Shown piece after piece: positions 39,606 through 56,742 of a DNA stretch of 64,000 nt. The notes below the pieces were generated by a model. The model searched no databases and was not told the origin of the DNA. It saw nothing but the letters and a program-made list of their open reading frames with translations. Location of the stretch: positions 21,512,175 through 21,576,174 of the forward strand of contig NC_059304.1 of assembly GCF_017591435.1 (NCBI RefSeq), read 5' to 3'. How positions within the stretch are numbered: the stretch's first letter is position 1; every line of letters starts with the position of its first letter. A program made the position numbers and the translations under genes. This DNA is from Portunus trituberculatus (Eukaryota; Arthropoda; Malacostraca; Decapoda; Portunidae).

Positions 39606-39856
39606 TATTGAAAACCACTCCAACAATTTTCATGATTCTAGTCACAGATTAACAAGTATTCAGCATCATTAGAAAGAGAAAAGAAGAAAAGTGAAAGTTA
39701 GTATAGTTTTCAAGAGAATTTTAACTATTGAAACCGTAAATTAACAAGAAACCTACACCAGTGGCTGAAAAAATAACATTGAGAACTCGACTAGTCATCT
39801 CCGTGGCCTTCCAAAACAGTAATGGAAGCTTGAGGCGTGTAACATTTCAAACCTAA

Positions 39857-40255
39857 ACTAAATAGATGGAGAGGAGGGAAAGATTGACGGGAGGGAAGGG
39901 ACGGCAGGGAAAGAGAGGAAAGGAATGGAGGGGAGAGAAGAAAATAGAAGAGGAAAGGAGAGGAGAGGAGAAGAAGGAAGAGGAAGAGGAGAGTAAAGAA
40001 GAGAAGAGAGGAGAGGATAGGGTAGAAGATGAAAGGAGATAAGATGAGAGAGAAAGGAGGAACGAGAGGAGAGGAGAGGAAAGGAGAGAAGAGAAGAGGA
40101 GAGGAGTAAACAAAAAATGAGAGGATAAAAGATAAAAGGAAATGAGATGAGAGGATAAAGGATGAGAAGAGATGAGAGGAGAGAGATGGGAGGGACGGGA
40201 GGAGGGGAGAGGAGAAGAGAGAGAGAGGAGAGGAGAGGAGAGGAAGGGACGCTCG
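39857..40255. repeat. ~400-bp polypurine tract
   Basis: Plus strand is almost entirely G and A, built of GGAGAGGAGA-like units. Antisense Ser/Leu/Phe frames are artefacts. Confidence 0.8.
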
Positions 40256-40483
40256 TTGGTCTTCAGATGTGAGGCGGGAAGGAGATAATTGAGAAAGAGA
40301 CCTTCGACGGCAGCCAAGCCAAACAAGACAATGTACTGACTGTTTACGCTTCTGTGCTGTAATCGCCTCGCCCGACACCAGCCCCGCCCCGCCCCGCCCC
40401 GCCCCAGCCCCGCACCAGCCTGTTCACCTCCCGTCCTGTTGCTCCTCCCGTCCCCCTCCTCCTCCTCCTCCTCCTCTTATACC

Positions 40484-41033
<550 letters not shown>

Positions 41034-41302
41034 TTTTCCTCCTCTTCCTCAATACCTTCCAATTTCTCCGTCTGTTCTTGTTGCCTGTTCTTTCTCTCCT
41101 TCCTCCCTTTCTATCTTCTTATCATTTATCTTCATTTTCTTCTTCCTTTCTTCAATTCTTCCCACTAGCTTTGTGTTTTCTTGACCCTGTCTTCCTCCTC
41201 AACCTCTTCATGATTCCCCACGTCATCCTTCTCCTCTCACTTTCTAATCTTTCCGAACATTCCTTTCTCTTTCGCGTTTCCTTTCTTCCATCATTTATCC
41301 GC

Positions 41303-41500
<198 letters not shown>

Positions 41501-41759
41501 ACAGTGTTAATTTCACTCCCAATAAATTCACAAACAACTCCTTCATTCATTTAATTTATAGCAGTCGATTATACAAAGCTATTTTTTAAAACCTCTTACA
41601 GGCTCAGTTTTTTGTGAGGTTCCCGGTCCTGTTGCTCTTGCCCTACTCCTTCCTTCCCCTTCATTGCCCCAGATACACCCAGGTACTTCTTATGTATACC
41701 TCTAACAGCCCCCAGTCCTGCCCTTCCCCACCGCGTCCCACCCCGCCCCGCTCTTCTCA

Positions 41760-42180
41760 TTCCCGCCCAGTCTAGTCTTGTTCAGTTTGGTTTGTGTGTG
41801 TTTGTGTCAGTATAACAGTGTGAGTTTGTGGAGTTTTAAGTGTTTTCGTTTGGTTTGTATGTTGTTGCTTTTTTATTATGCCTGTTAGACTTGCATAATA
41901 CTCATAAGTTAGTGGAAAGAATTAGAAAAGAACGTAGAAATAGAGGAATGTTGGATATTTAGTGAACGAGGTCTGGTAAACTTGCATAAGACTCATAGGT
42001 TAGTGGAGAGAAGGAGAAAGGAACGTAGAAATAAGGGAATTCTTAGTTCTGCCCAGTCTAGTCTTGTTCAGTTTAATTTGTGTGTGTTTGCGTCAGTGTA
42101 AAAGTGTGAGTTTGTGGGTTTTTACTGTTCTCGTTTGGTTTCTATGTTGTTTTTCTTTTATTATTGCCATTTGCTGAGTT
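41760..42180. repeat. Direct duplication of a ~290-bp segment
   Basis: The phrase GCCCAGTCTAGTCTTGTTCAG starts near 41766 and again near 42050. GTGTGTTTG...GTCAGT...GTGTGAGTTTGTGG and TTTTCGTTTGGTTT-like phrases follow in order. A smaller repeat lies between them (GACTTGCATAATACTCATAAG-like phrases at about 41887 and 41978). No gene was seen. Confidence 0.6.
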
Positions 42181-42525
42181 TTTATTTATTTATTTATTTA
42201 TTTGTTAGTTTAGTCTTATACATCTTTATCTTTTATCTTCATGTTTATTTAGTTTTTTATTCTCTTTTCGTTTTTCTTTTTCTTTTTCTTCCGTTTTCCA
42301 TTATTTCTTTTCTTTTCCTTTCTTGTTTTGTTTTAGTTCAAGTTTTAAATGTTCGGGTTTTTTTTTTTCAGTCTCATCTTCAAGTCCATTTTTTTTCCTC
42401 CTCTCTTTTCCTTAGTATCGCCCAATTTTCTCCTTTTTTTTAACCAGTTTTCCTTTTATTCAGCCCTTGCTCAACAATTTTTCAGTCTTTTTCTGATCTT
42501 ATATTTCTTCTATTTCTTTTTCTTC

Positions 42526-42871
<346 letters not shown>

Positions 42872-43071
42872 CTTCAATTCCTTCTTTTTTTTCCGTTCAG
42901 TCTTGCTCTATTTACCTTTATCAATCGCTTCATTTCTCACTTTTTATTCCTCCCGTCAACACATTATTTTTTTTTTCGCTCACACCCCTCTGACTCTCCC
43001 TATGTCAGTGCTTTATTGTGTCTCTCTCTCTCTTTCACCATTAACTAGGTCACAAGGGAGGACGATTATTG

Positions 43072-43077
<6 letters not shown>

Positions 43078-43124
<47 letters not shown>
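43078..43124. repeat. (GT)n microsatellite
   Basis: Perfect 47-bp GT tract; no gene in the flanks 42870-43330. Confidence 0.92.
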
Positions 43125-43126
<2 letters not shown>

Positions 43127-43488
43127 CTCGCTCGGTCAAGTTTCGCCAAAATACCAGAACATGAATCAGGCTTGTGGGAGTAGCCGTGCGTGACGTAATA
43201 CACAACGGGAGGGTGGGAAAGTGACATGGTGGGAAGGGAGATCGGCAGGAGTGTGTGGGAGGTGAAGGTGAGGAGGGGTGGAGAAAAGGGCGTTGGGGAG
43301 AGAGAGAGAAAGTATAGGAGTCTACGGGGAGAACCACAACAACTTCACCAAACACTATAGCAAATTTGTATTTCAACAGTCGAATAGCAAGTGATCTTAA
43401 CTGGAACCCCCTTTAGCTTTCATTGGTGTGGGAGAAGAGAGGAAGAGTGGAAAATAGCGACAAGGAGAGGATTATTATGTGAAAATCG

Positions 43489-43707
43489 TGTCGCCGTGGT
43501 ACAGTGGAACCATGCGTGCTTTGGGGTCCGAGGGGTCTCCAAGCGCACGGGTTCGAATCCTGTCCACGGTCCGAGTGTAGGTTGGGCTTCCTCACTCGGG
43601 GCAACGGTATCCTAGCGGGTGGGCTTTGAGATAGGAGGTACCACAAAAAAGTATCCCCTTTAGCCCATAAATTCCCGTGAAAAGCCCACATGGTATAAAA
43701 AAAAAAA
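43489..43707 (+). mobile_element. tRNA-headed SINE with poly(A) tail (SINE-B copy 2)
   Basis: Head begins GTCGCCGTGGTACAGTGG, with B box GGTTCGAATCC at about 43549-43559. The body matches copy 1 (698-916) and the A-run is at 43696-43707. Two plus/minus copies in one window with few differences suggest fairly recent activity. Confidence 0.83.
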
Positions 43708-44856
43708 TCTACGTGAAGACCCAGAAACACATGAGCAATATTAGTAGTAACCATTTCAACGCTAACATAACTCGTGATCTTCAGACAAACTCCCATTGAT
43801 TTATTTAGTGTGAGATGAGAGAGAAAGAGAAAAAAAGAGAAGGGAGAAGGGAGTGGGTGCTTCTGTGGAGGGAAACAGTGAAAGTCTACGGGAACCACTA
43901 CAAACATTACCAAATATAGAAACTTTTTATATCACTACCAGCCACTTATTTCAAGACTCATTTCCATCGGACTAGTAGGAGAGGAAGAGAGCGTTGGAGG
44001 AAGAAAAGATATGAAAATGTGCAGGAAAAAAAATATAGTGATTACGAGTATATAGCAACGAGAGACAATGAAGGAAAAGTAGGAAAGGAAAGAAAGGGAG
44101 ATAAGTGAGAGGAAGCAAAAGGACAAGGTAATGAAGGAAATAAGCAGAAGGGGGAAGAGAGAGAGAGATAGAGAAAATGTAAGGACAAAGTAATATAAAA
44201 AAAAACGTCATATTAACTTCTTATTTCAACACATACACAACGAGCGATCTTAAGACTTGCTTGTTTTGTCTTTTGATGAGTGGAAGGGGAGGAGAAGCCG
44301 GGAAGAGAGCGTTGGAAGGAGACAAACTAAGAAATTGTACTGGGGAAAAACACTTCTTCTAACGTCATATCAACTTATTTTTTCAACACAAATATAACGA
44401 ATGAACTTAAGACTTGCTTCCATTGATCTCTGGTAAGTAAGAGAAGAAGAGAAGAAGGCGAAGAGTAAAGGAAAACAGTTGAATTCTACGGTGAAACAAA
44501 TATTTCACCAAAAATCGCATTCATCTTCTTATTTCAACACAAACACAGCGAGTGATCTTAAGACATGATTATATTGGCTTTTAATGAGTGGGAGGAAGCA
44601 GAAAAGGGCGAAGGGTAAAAGAAAAGAGATAAATTCTACAGGGAAAACCAACACTTCACCAAAAGTAATATTAACTGTACATTTCAACACAACCATGAGT
44701 GAACTTACATAAGACTTGCTTCCATTGGTCTTTGATGAATAGGAAAAAGGAGAAGAGGGAGTAGGATAAAACAAAACAGCTACATTCTATGGGGAAAACA
44801 AACACCATCAAAAGTCACACCAACTTCACACTTCAACTCAAACATAACGAGTGAAC

Positions 44857-45070
44857 TTAACCCATTTTGTACTGGGACGCATTTCTTACCTTGAGTTTTG
44901 GTTATGATTAGACTATCTTATTAACATTAGGAAGGGTCGATGGAGGTCAGAACATTAATGGCCAGAGTCTTCACTGTCTTAATCCTCACAAAAGTTTGTG
45001 AATCTGTACATAATCACCATATAGTAACAAGAAGGAATATGGAAACGCGTCCAAGTAGTGAAGGATTTAA
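44857..45070 (-). mobile_element. TTAA MITE copy 10, inserted in a tandem-array unit
   Basis: Bounded by TTAA at 44857-44860 and 45067-45070. Flanks GTGAAC and GACTTGCTTCC join across one TTAA to give GTGAACTTAAGACTTGC, the sequence seen in uninterrupted array units. This proves insertion at TTAA. Confidence 0.87.
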
Positions 45071-45200
45071 GACTTGCTTCCGTTAACTTTTAATGGGTAG
45101 GAAAAATAAAGAGAATCAAAGAGAGACCATTTGGGTGAAGGAAAACCATTAAACTCTACCGGGGAATTGAAAGAAACACTCCACCAAACGTCGAGCTAAC

Positions 45201-45206
45201 TTTATT
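45201..45206 (-). terminator. Gene D polyadenylation signal
   Basis: Minus-strand AATAAA about 80 nt downstream of the gene D stop codon. Confidence 0.55.
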
Positions 45207-45283
45207 AAATCTCAACACCAACATAACAAAGAGAAGGTATTCACACTAACATTACTTGGCTTCCTAGTGACGAGACCCGCTCC

Positions 45284-47832
<2,549 letters not shown>

Positions 47833-47885
47833 GACTTCCGCCGCCCGGGGACCTGCAAGGGTGACGGAGGTGCGTGAGGAGGTGC

Positions 47886-48109
47886 AGAAGGAGGAGGAGG
47901 AGGAGGAGGAGGAAGAGGAGGAGGATGATTCTGTTCTGTTATTGTGGTTGAAATATGTATAATGCTGCCACCATCACCATCACCACTGTCATCATTTTCA
48001 CCACCACTATTACTTCCTGCTCTCTGCCACTACCACTATCACCACCACTATCGCCACCACCACCACCACCACTACTTCTACCACCACTACTGCAATACCT
48101 CTATTACTG

Positions 48110-48174
<65 letters not shown>

Positions 48175-48190
48175 TTACTACTACTACTAC
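47886..48190. repeat. (AGG)n and (ACT)n tracts, presumed intron 1 of gene D
   Basis: AGG at 47886-47930; interrupted ACC/ATC at 47965-48090; ACT at 48110-48190. Confidence 0.9.
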
Positions 48191-48489
48191 TGTCACCTCT
48201 ACTAGCGTCACCATTACTACCACACGTATATTTAGGGGTTAAGATTACCAATAGGACGAGGAATGCCTGTGGTGCAAATCAGGTTTATGTTTGGGAAAGT
48301 GGTGCAAGGGAAAATGATGAAGTTGATACGTGATTGGAAAGTAAAAAATATTATGTATTGAATTAAGAGAAAGGAAGTGAAAGAATAATGCAAAAAAGGA
48401 AGTAGTAAGCGACAGATAATTAATGGATTCTTGATTGATAGCGTAGAAGAAAGTGAAAAATAGATATATAAAAAAAAAACCAAGATGAA

Positions 48490-48750
48490 AAATAAAGAAA
48501 GAGTACTGTTGATATTGATGGTAGAAATACACATACAAATTCCAAATAATATAGTAAGGAAAACATTTGAATCCCCCAGAGGCCAGAAATAGGAAGACAT
48601 TACTAATCTTTCTTGTTAAAAAAAAATAGTACTGTTGATATTGATGGTAGAAATATATATACAAATTCTTATTCCAAACAATACAATAAGGAAAAAAAAT
48701 GTGTTTGAAGCGCCCAAGAAGTCAGAAATAGGAAGACATTACTATTGATT
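48490..48750. repeat. Tandem duplication of a ~125-bp unit
   Basis: GTACTGTTGATATTGATGG and the following AGAAATA...ACAAATTC...CAATA...AGTAAGGAAAA...AGAAATAGGAAGACATTACTA order occurs twice, at about 48506-48605 and 48630-48745. It lies in the presumed intron 1 of gene D; the rest of 48240-49060 shows nothing else. Confidence 0.75.
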
Positions 48751-49097
48751 CTTGCCAATTCCACCCTTCACGAAGAACATGGAAAATATATATAGAAAGA
48801 GAAACAAATAAAACAAAAACCTCAAAAACTAAACAATAAACTAAAGAAGGAAGAGAAAGGAGAAAAAAATGTTAATGACCAATGATGAAATAAAAAAAAA
48901 GTAAAAAATCTAACTAAAACATAAAGAAAAAAAACAGTAAAGTAAGAAACAAGTTGATAATATGGAGACTTGGTGGAAAGGAGCACTATCTAAATATAAA
49001 GCAAAGGAATGTGGAGAGCAAAGGTGAAGGCAGGTGAACGCAGGTGAAGACAAACACACGTGCAGAAAAATGTTGAAGGAAGAGCGCGTATCAGAGA

Positions 49098-49100
<3 letters not shown>

Positions 49101-49190
<90 letters not shown>

Positions 49191-49284
49191 TATACTGACA
49201 TGGAGAAGTGTGAGAGTGAGTGATAGAGGAAAGGGAGAGAAAGTGAAAGAAAGAGAAGTAAGAAGTGGGGTGAGGGATGGAAAG

Positions 49285-49350
<66 letters not shown>

Positions 49351-49596
49351 TTTGTGTGTGTGCTTCTTTCCCTTGACCTATGTTTGAACGGTCAGTCTCC
49401 CTCCTTCACTATTTCTTTCCCTCCTCCTCCTCCTCCTCCTCCTCCTCCTTTTCCTCCTCCTCCTTCTCCTTCTCCTTCTCCTCCTTCTTCTCCCTCTCCT
49501 CCCCTTCACAAACAAACAAGCACTATCCTTGGCCATTAGTCCGTTAAATGCGTTCCTGTCATATCCACTCGTGTGACCTGCATGCCTATTACTCTC

Positions 49597-49673
<77 letters not shown>

Positions 49674-49736
49674 GTACATATGTATTCTGTTATTTCATGT
49701 TGCTTGCGGTATAAAACTTTCTCTATATCACTCACA

Positions 49737-49774
<38 letters not shown>
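49101..49774. repeat. (AG)n, (CCT)n-like and (CT)n cluster
   Basis: AG 49101-49186, AG 49289-49347, CCT/CTT-rich 49421-49502, CT 49592-49671 and CT 49738-49774. The last tract ends about 20 bp inside the intron from the presumed exon 1 donor of gene D. Confidence 0.93.
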
Positions 49775-49777
<3 letters not shown>

Positions 49778-49792
49778 AAGTCCGTGCATTAC

Positions 49793-49876
49793 CTCAGGAG
49801 CTGTCTGTCGCCGCTGCGTCTTCGTCAGGAACACCGGGCCAGACTGACGATGGTGTCACGGTCCCCAGAAATATAA
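49793..49876 (-). promoter_or_regulatory. Possible gene D promoter and exon 1
   Basis: A minus-strand CTTATATT motif near 49877-49870 is followed 77-83 nt later by CCTGAG|GTAATG, a good donor at 49793. Layout resembles genes A to C, but the TATA match is weaker and the intron would be about 1.9 kb. This is inference from layout only. Confidence 0.4.
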
Positions 49877-49917
49877 GTGACTCGTTCTCTCCTTCTCGCT
49901 CTCGTTACGTCACGCCG

Positions 49918-50530
<613 letters not shown>

Positions 50531-51206
50531 TCATGAACATCTCTCGTCACAGTTTTTATTATCATACGTATCACGGTGTATCACTCCCTGCCATTACTAT
50601 TGTTGCTGTCATTACACGGGCTCATGCTTGTAATGATGTAGTAATTACTCATTTAACTCCATCCTTGTAATGCATTCACCACTTTCACGTTCCATGTACA
50701 GTAACTTATTAACTTATTCATGTGTCTATTCAATGGAACTAACTTGATTGCATACACTTTACTTCTTTCCCTAATTCATTCACTATTACCCCTTTTTTTT
50801 TTTTTTTACTAGCGTGCAAGTTCTTAGGGTATTTATCTACACCGCAGCGTCCTAATCCCTTCGGTGCCACAAGGAGAAGGTCGTTGCTTTAAAAAAATAT
50901 ATGTGATATCTCGATAAGCATTTAAAAAGTTATTAATAAGATAGATTTTTGCAGTTTCTATTTCCTACATAACTTATTTAGTGCGCCAGACAGCAGTGAA
51001 AGTGTTGATTAAATTCCTTTGTAGCTTTGAAGGGACAAAAAATATTCCTCCTCTTCTTTATTTTCATTCTAAGTGTCCATGCATATAATTTCTTACCATG
51101 CTCAAAATGTCAGCACAGGAAGACTTTCAATATGCGTTCATGTATGTACGTGAAGGTGCGTAACCTGCCTCACGTCTTCCTTAAGGAGTGTCAAGCGTAA
51201 GGATCA

Positions 51207-51563
<357 letters not shown>

Positions 51564-52151
51564 GGTGATGGTGGTGGTAGCAGCGATGGCTCGTAAACCT
51601 CAGTCTCTCTTCGTTCTTATCAGTTATGATATTTTTTTTTCATTTCATTTCGCTATTGTTTCTTTTGCTCTGCAGTGACATTACGGCGAGCAGGCACAAA
51701 GTTGTCGCTTTTTCCCCACACACGTACATATAATAGCCAGCTGTACGTACGTTTCTTATACTGTACGTTTCTTTTACAAGTTCAAAAGTCAACGCCAGAA
51801 AGAAGGAAAAAAAAAAAGAATATTGTGAAGTAAGAACAGAACTGACACGACGAAAAGAAGTATTAAGGATTACATAAAGATTACACATCACTTTTGTCAT
51901 GTTTTCTCATTACTATTTCTCGTTGTCAGTCAGTTACAAGTCTCTTTCCATCCTTTTTCATTTTTAGTGTTACTTTCTCGTAGAATTCGTATATTGATAC
52001 TATGAGGACTTACTTTTGTGAGGCTGAGTATGAGCTGATTTTCTGTCTTGATAGGCTTGGTGAGGCACAGTGAGGGTGTGGTTGGTTGAGAAGTGACATG
52101 AAGACTCACATGTGGTTTAATATTTCTTTTCGTTTTCTCACATAGAAAGAT

Positions 52152-52482
52152 TGGTAGATAGATAGATAGATGGATAGATAGGTAGATAGATATTTGGAGA
52201 GGTAGATAGATAGATAGATTGATTGATAGATAGATAGAAAGATAGATAGATGGATAGGTAGATAGATAGTTAGCTAGGTAGATAGATAGATAAGTAAATA
52301 AATAGACAGATAGATAGACAGTTAATTACCCACAAGACAATAAATCATGAAGTGTTCTAAATATGAGCACTCTGCAGAATGATCGATTTACTAACTGACA
52401 AAAAAAAGAACAACTCAACAAATAATTACATGAACTAACCCACCAACTCACTCACTCACTCACTCACTCACTCACTCACTCA
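52152..52482. repeat. (GATA)n tract and (CACT)n
   Basis: Imperfect GATA units occupy 52152-52320, and nine CACT units lie at 52446-52482. Confidence 0.9.
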
Positions 52483-53739
52483 TATATCCACCAACAACAC
52501 CAACTATAAGAAAAACACACACATCTTGAGTAAACATGAACACCACTCTAGGATAGGATGGGCTGACAGGAGGCTACTCTATTGCCTTACGTAGGTGGTG
52601 ATGCCCTGGCGGGAGTCCTTAAGGTGGGAGCGGTCATGGAGGCAGTGGGATCCATTATGTGGCGTGACAGGTTTGCATGATCACAGTCTTCTCAAGCATG
52701 TGTGTGTGTGTGTGTGTGTGTGTCAGAGTGTGGAGCGCGGAGGGAAAGAGATCGTGAGAAAGTGGAGAGTGAGAGAGTGAGAGAGTAGTGTGGTGCTCTC
52801 CCCAAGTGTGTGTGAGTGAAGGAAAGAGAGAAAAAAGACCGCGGGAGAACAGCAACGAGTGAGTAAGAGTGAGAGAGCAGCGTGGTGTGTTGCTTGCGGT
52901 TCATGTTTTTGCCTCCGTGTGTCAGAGGCCGTACCCAGAAGGAAGGCGAGTTGGCTGGTGGGAGGGAGGGCAGGAGGGAGGGCAAGCAGACAGGCAGGCT
53001 GGTGGGTATACTGAACGCTTCTCCAGTCGACCAGATTTTCTCATTGTTGTGATTCTTAGTTTTATTTTTTGTTTCGTTCTTTTCCTGTCTTCTGGGTACA
53101 TTTCTTTTTTTTCCGTGGAGTGACTATTATGTGGTAATCTAAATATGCTTAATGGTGTTTATTTCTCCCAGCTTAGCGCTCGTCACTGTTACTTTCAGCG
53201 AGGTGTGGGAGATTGTGTGTGGATGGGTGTTTGTAATTGACCATATAGGGTATGAGTGAGTGGGTGGGTGGGTGGAGGATGTGTGGGTGAGCGTTACATC
53301 GGTGTGCGGTGTGTGGGTGGATTAACGTGCTCCCTTCACCAAGCCATGTGAGGCTGGAGTCACTTTAGGGCGCAAACGATCTGAGTATCAAGTTAAATGT
53401 GTAAATGCTTTCGATATATTGAGCAAGAGTGACAGAGTGACGGAGTGAGGGGTGAGGGAGCCCCGCCCGCCCACCGACTGACGCCCTGCCTGACGCCACG
53501 AAAACTTGCGTGTTTGCTTCACTGATTCTGCTGGAAATGTCGACCCACGGAAGCTTTCACCCCTGACGGAGCATGTCCCGCCGCGCGCCTCGTGATCTAC
53601 AGGGGCGGCAGACTTTCAGACACTCAGCCGTGAGAGAGTGTGAGGGAATGAGTGGGCGCGCGCGCGTGTGTGTGTGTGTGTGTGTGCCTTCCCTTCACCC
53701 TGTTAGCTGTAGTGAGTATTGACTTTTCCTGTATACCGC

Positions 53740-53810
<71 letters not shown>

Positions 53811-54270
53811 GAAGAGAGAGGAGAGGAGAGTAGCTACTGATGATCTTGCTCTAAAAAGTACAGTGTGCCGCAACAGAGTAAGGCGCCGCAGCAAGCCTCT
53901 CCGTCACCTTCCGTTTAAAAGTTACTATTGACTTAGGAGAACGCACACACACCGCTGGCCCATACGAAGCGCGCTACCGTGGACTAGGTTTGCGGTTCGA
54001 CTTCCAAGGCCGCGGCAGTGGGTGATTTACATGTACTGTCAACAAGGAGATGGAGAAAAGAGATAAGTTGAGTAGGGCGGCAAAGGGAGCGCTTTTCTGC
54101 CTGTTTCTGTCATTGCGTGGGTAATGAGGAGCGGGCAGTATATGGGGTGGACGCGACACACTTGTGGATGCTGAGGAAAGTGAGATACCGAACCGCCCGC
54201 TGGTGAAATTATCAAGCCACAGCATCGCCTATTAGGAAAAGAGATTGCTGGAAATGGTGGAGAACTAATG
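52483..54270. other. No recognised gene; short microsatellites
   Basis: Contains GT 52699-52724, GAGAGT/GTGAGAGA-type short repeats 52757-52880, GT/GC 53657-53687 and AG 53745-53806. The short phrase TGAGGGAATGAGTGGG at about 53641 resembles exon 1 of genes B and C, but no TATA box or donor accompanies it. Confidence 0.5.
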
Positions 54271-54275
54271 ACCAG

Positions 54276-54281
54276 GTGTGT

Positions 54282-54340
<59 letters not shown>
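54276..54340. repeat. (GT)n microsatellite
   Basis: GT tract with one A interruption at its left end. Confidence 0.93.
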
Positions 54341-54342
<2 letters not shown>

Positions 54343-54654
54343 TATGTGTGTATGAGTGTCTCCAACTGGTCCAGTCATGACACAGCGAAGGTGGGGAGAG
54401 AAAGAAGAGTGAGAGCAGAGCAGGTGACCTTTCCAAATCTCACTTTCGTTGTCACATGCAGGTCACCGCTCTTCTCCTTAACACTGACCACACACTCTCC
54501 CCCCCACACTAGCCTGACCTGACCCTGACCTCACATAACGCAACTTCAGTAAACTTGGTGTAGCCTGAAAGAATCTAACCAGGTATCACTTGATCTAATT
54601 TTAACTTAATGTAACTTTATTCAGCGTAATCTTAAGCAAACCAAACGTGACCAA

Positions 54655-54760
54655 ACTACATCACACCATACTACACCACACTACATTACACCACACAACA
54701 CCACACCATACCACACCACACCACACTACACCACACACGACCCAGCCCAACCCAACCTAA
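54655..54760. repeat. Degenerate (ACACC)n and AACCCAACCTAA tract
   Basis: ACACC/ATACC/ACTAC pentamers run to about 54738, followed by AACCCAACCTAACCC. The surrounding 54480-54660 also has CTGACC and CTTAA short repeats. Confidence 0.7.
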
Positions 54761-55213
54761 CCCAATTGTAATCAAATCACAACCAGTCAGTGAACCCCAA
54801 AACTCCACGACCCTATAAGGCACAACCCTTTGAAAACTAGGGCAATCACAACTGCATGCTCCCCCCGTGCGTGTGTGGAGAAGCACGAGTGGCTATCAAC
54901 CCGTGCGTGATAACTTTTGGCAGAGAAGTGAGATTTTGTAGATAATCTGTGTTATGATGACACACTAATGGTAACACTGCATTGCGCTACAGATGATATG
55001 GTGCACTGTACCTGCAACACTGGCTGGTGGGAAGAGGTTCTTTTGTAATTAGCTTAGTCATTTGTGTTGCTATTACTACAGTGTTGCCTGTGTAGTTAAT
55101 TAATGAGTTAAAATTAATCGGATAGTTTGTTTAAGAGGTGTTACAATTAATTAGAGAGTTAGAGAGTTAGTTTAAGAAAGGATGTATACGGGTAGTTTTT
55201 TTTTTTTATCTTG

Positions 55214-55216
<3 letters not shown>

Positions 55217-55285
<69 letters not shown>

Positions 55286-55350
55286 GTAATTAGCTCAGTT
55301 GTAATAATTGTCTTTATCGTCATTTTTGTCATTTTCATTGTTGTTCCTGA

Positions 55351-55408
<58 letters not shown>

Positions 55409-55518
55409 GCTACTGCTGCTGTTGTTCCACCCTTTATAATTGTCATCGTTCTTTTTCGTCCTGTTCTTCCTTCTTCTTCCTTGATTCCTTCTATCATCAT
55501 CATCATTATCAACATCAA

Positions 55519-55592
<74 letters not shown>

Positions 55593-55700
55593 CCACCACG
55601 ACCACCACCACCATCATCATCATCACATCATCATCATCATCATCATCATCAACAATAACAAAAACCATCAAGACAGAAATCAATCACGAGTAACAACACT

Positions 55701-55746
<46 letters not shown>
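55217..55746. repeat. (GT)n, (TTG)n and (ATC)n cluster
   Basis: GT 55217-55281, TTG 55352-55408, ATC 55494-55660 with ACC interruptions, and ATC 55700-55746. Confidence 0.95.
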
Positions 55747-55747
<1 letters not shown>

Positions 55748-55759
55748 TAATATCATCAC

Positions 55760-56422
55760 CACCATCACCACCATTCTAGTAATTACTGAATGACTGGAAA
55801 CCACCACACTTTTTTCCTTCATCACCGCGGTTGCAGGATGACGAGGCTGATTGGCACACTAACACCATCACCGAACACCAAAGACACCAATCAATAAATA
55901 GAAAGTAGAGAAAGAAGATACAGTAATAGGCAGCGAGACTTTTTCTTTTTTTTTTCCTCGTTTTTTCTTATGTTTGAGTTACCCTTACGAAAAGTTATGT
56001 GCGTCAGTTTTCTGTGGATTGTGAAGGTTGTTATGGGTGAGGACAAGGTGGGGCGTTGTTGTCATGACTCACTGTTCGCCCCTCCTGCTGGATGAGAACA
56101 GCAATAGCAAGAACATGAAGAGCAAGAACAAAAAGGTGGACAAAGATGAAGTGACGAGAACTAAAGGAGAAAGAACGACAAAAAAACAATAGCAAGAAAG
56201 ACAAGAGCAATTTGAACAAGAACAAGAACAAGGACAAATAACAGGAAAGAGAGAAACAAGAACAATAAAAACAAGAAGAGCAAGAGAATGACATGGACTA
56301 AACAAAAAAGAAAAAGGAGAAAAAAAATCAAGAAGAAAAACAAAAACATGTTCATGAAGAACAAGAAAAAGTAATATTTTTTAGACTCCTAACTGAACTT
56401 GTGCTAACTTATAAAGGAAGGT

Positions 56423-56425
<3 letters not shown>
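55760..56425. other. No recognised gene; AAGAACAAG purine-rich stretch
   Basis: The stretch 56090-56370 is dominated by AAGAACAAGAACA-like units; no coding signal. Confidence 0.5.

Positions 56426-56427
<2 letters not shown>

Positions 56428-56480
<53 letters not shown>
56428..56480. repeat. (AC)n microsatellite downstream of gene E
   Basis: Perfect AC tract about 260 bp beyond the gene E stop. Confidence 0.93.
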
Positions 56481-56483
<3 letters not shown>

Positions 56484-56699
56484 GTCCCATCTTTCCTGGC
56501 ACCTTTCTCTCATCCCTCACTGACAGTGTACCCCCGAGGCGTCGCGCCAGGCACAGAGGCATGAAAGCGGAAGGAAGGAAGAAAAAACAAATCAAGGAAA
56601 CTGTGTCAAGACGTGTATATTTCACCACCACCTTTGCAAACTTTGACCTCCTCCTCCCCTCCGTGGTATGTATACTCCCTTTCCCCTTTCACCTTCCCA

Positions 56700-56705
56700 T
56701 TTATT
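56700..56705 (-). terminator. Gene E polyadenylation signal
   Basis: Minus-strand AATAAA about 40 nt after the stop codon, giving a short 3' UTR. Confidence 0.6.
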
Positions 56706-56742
56706 TACTTCTGATACTTGTGTCTTGTATCTTGTTGCCCCT

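Larger units (their letters stand above)
43330..45240. repeat. Diverged tandem array of ~150-bp units downstream of gene D
   Basis: The order (AACATAACGAGTGATCTTAAGACTTGC, shown in part: CTTAAGACTTGCTTCC), AATGAGTGG, a purine run, TTCTAC, GGGAAAAC, CACTTCACCAAAAGTC and ATTTCAACACAAAC recurs. Anchors near 44252, 44406, 44558, 44703 and 44855 are about 150 bp apart. Weaker units extend left to about 43330. SINE-B copy 2 and MITE copy 10 are inserted in it. The array runs up to the gene D 3' end. Confidence 0.72.

Noticed and set aside
53620..53690. Possible orphan exon 1 resembling genes B and C (TGAGGGAATGAGT)
   Set aside because: No TATA box, donor or downstream coding exon accompanies the short match.
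53950..54025. tRNA-like stretch with GGTTCGACTTCC
   Set aside because: A B-box-like motif is present but no cloverleaf or second copy was found.
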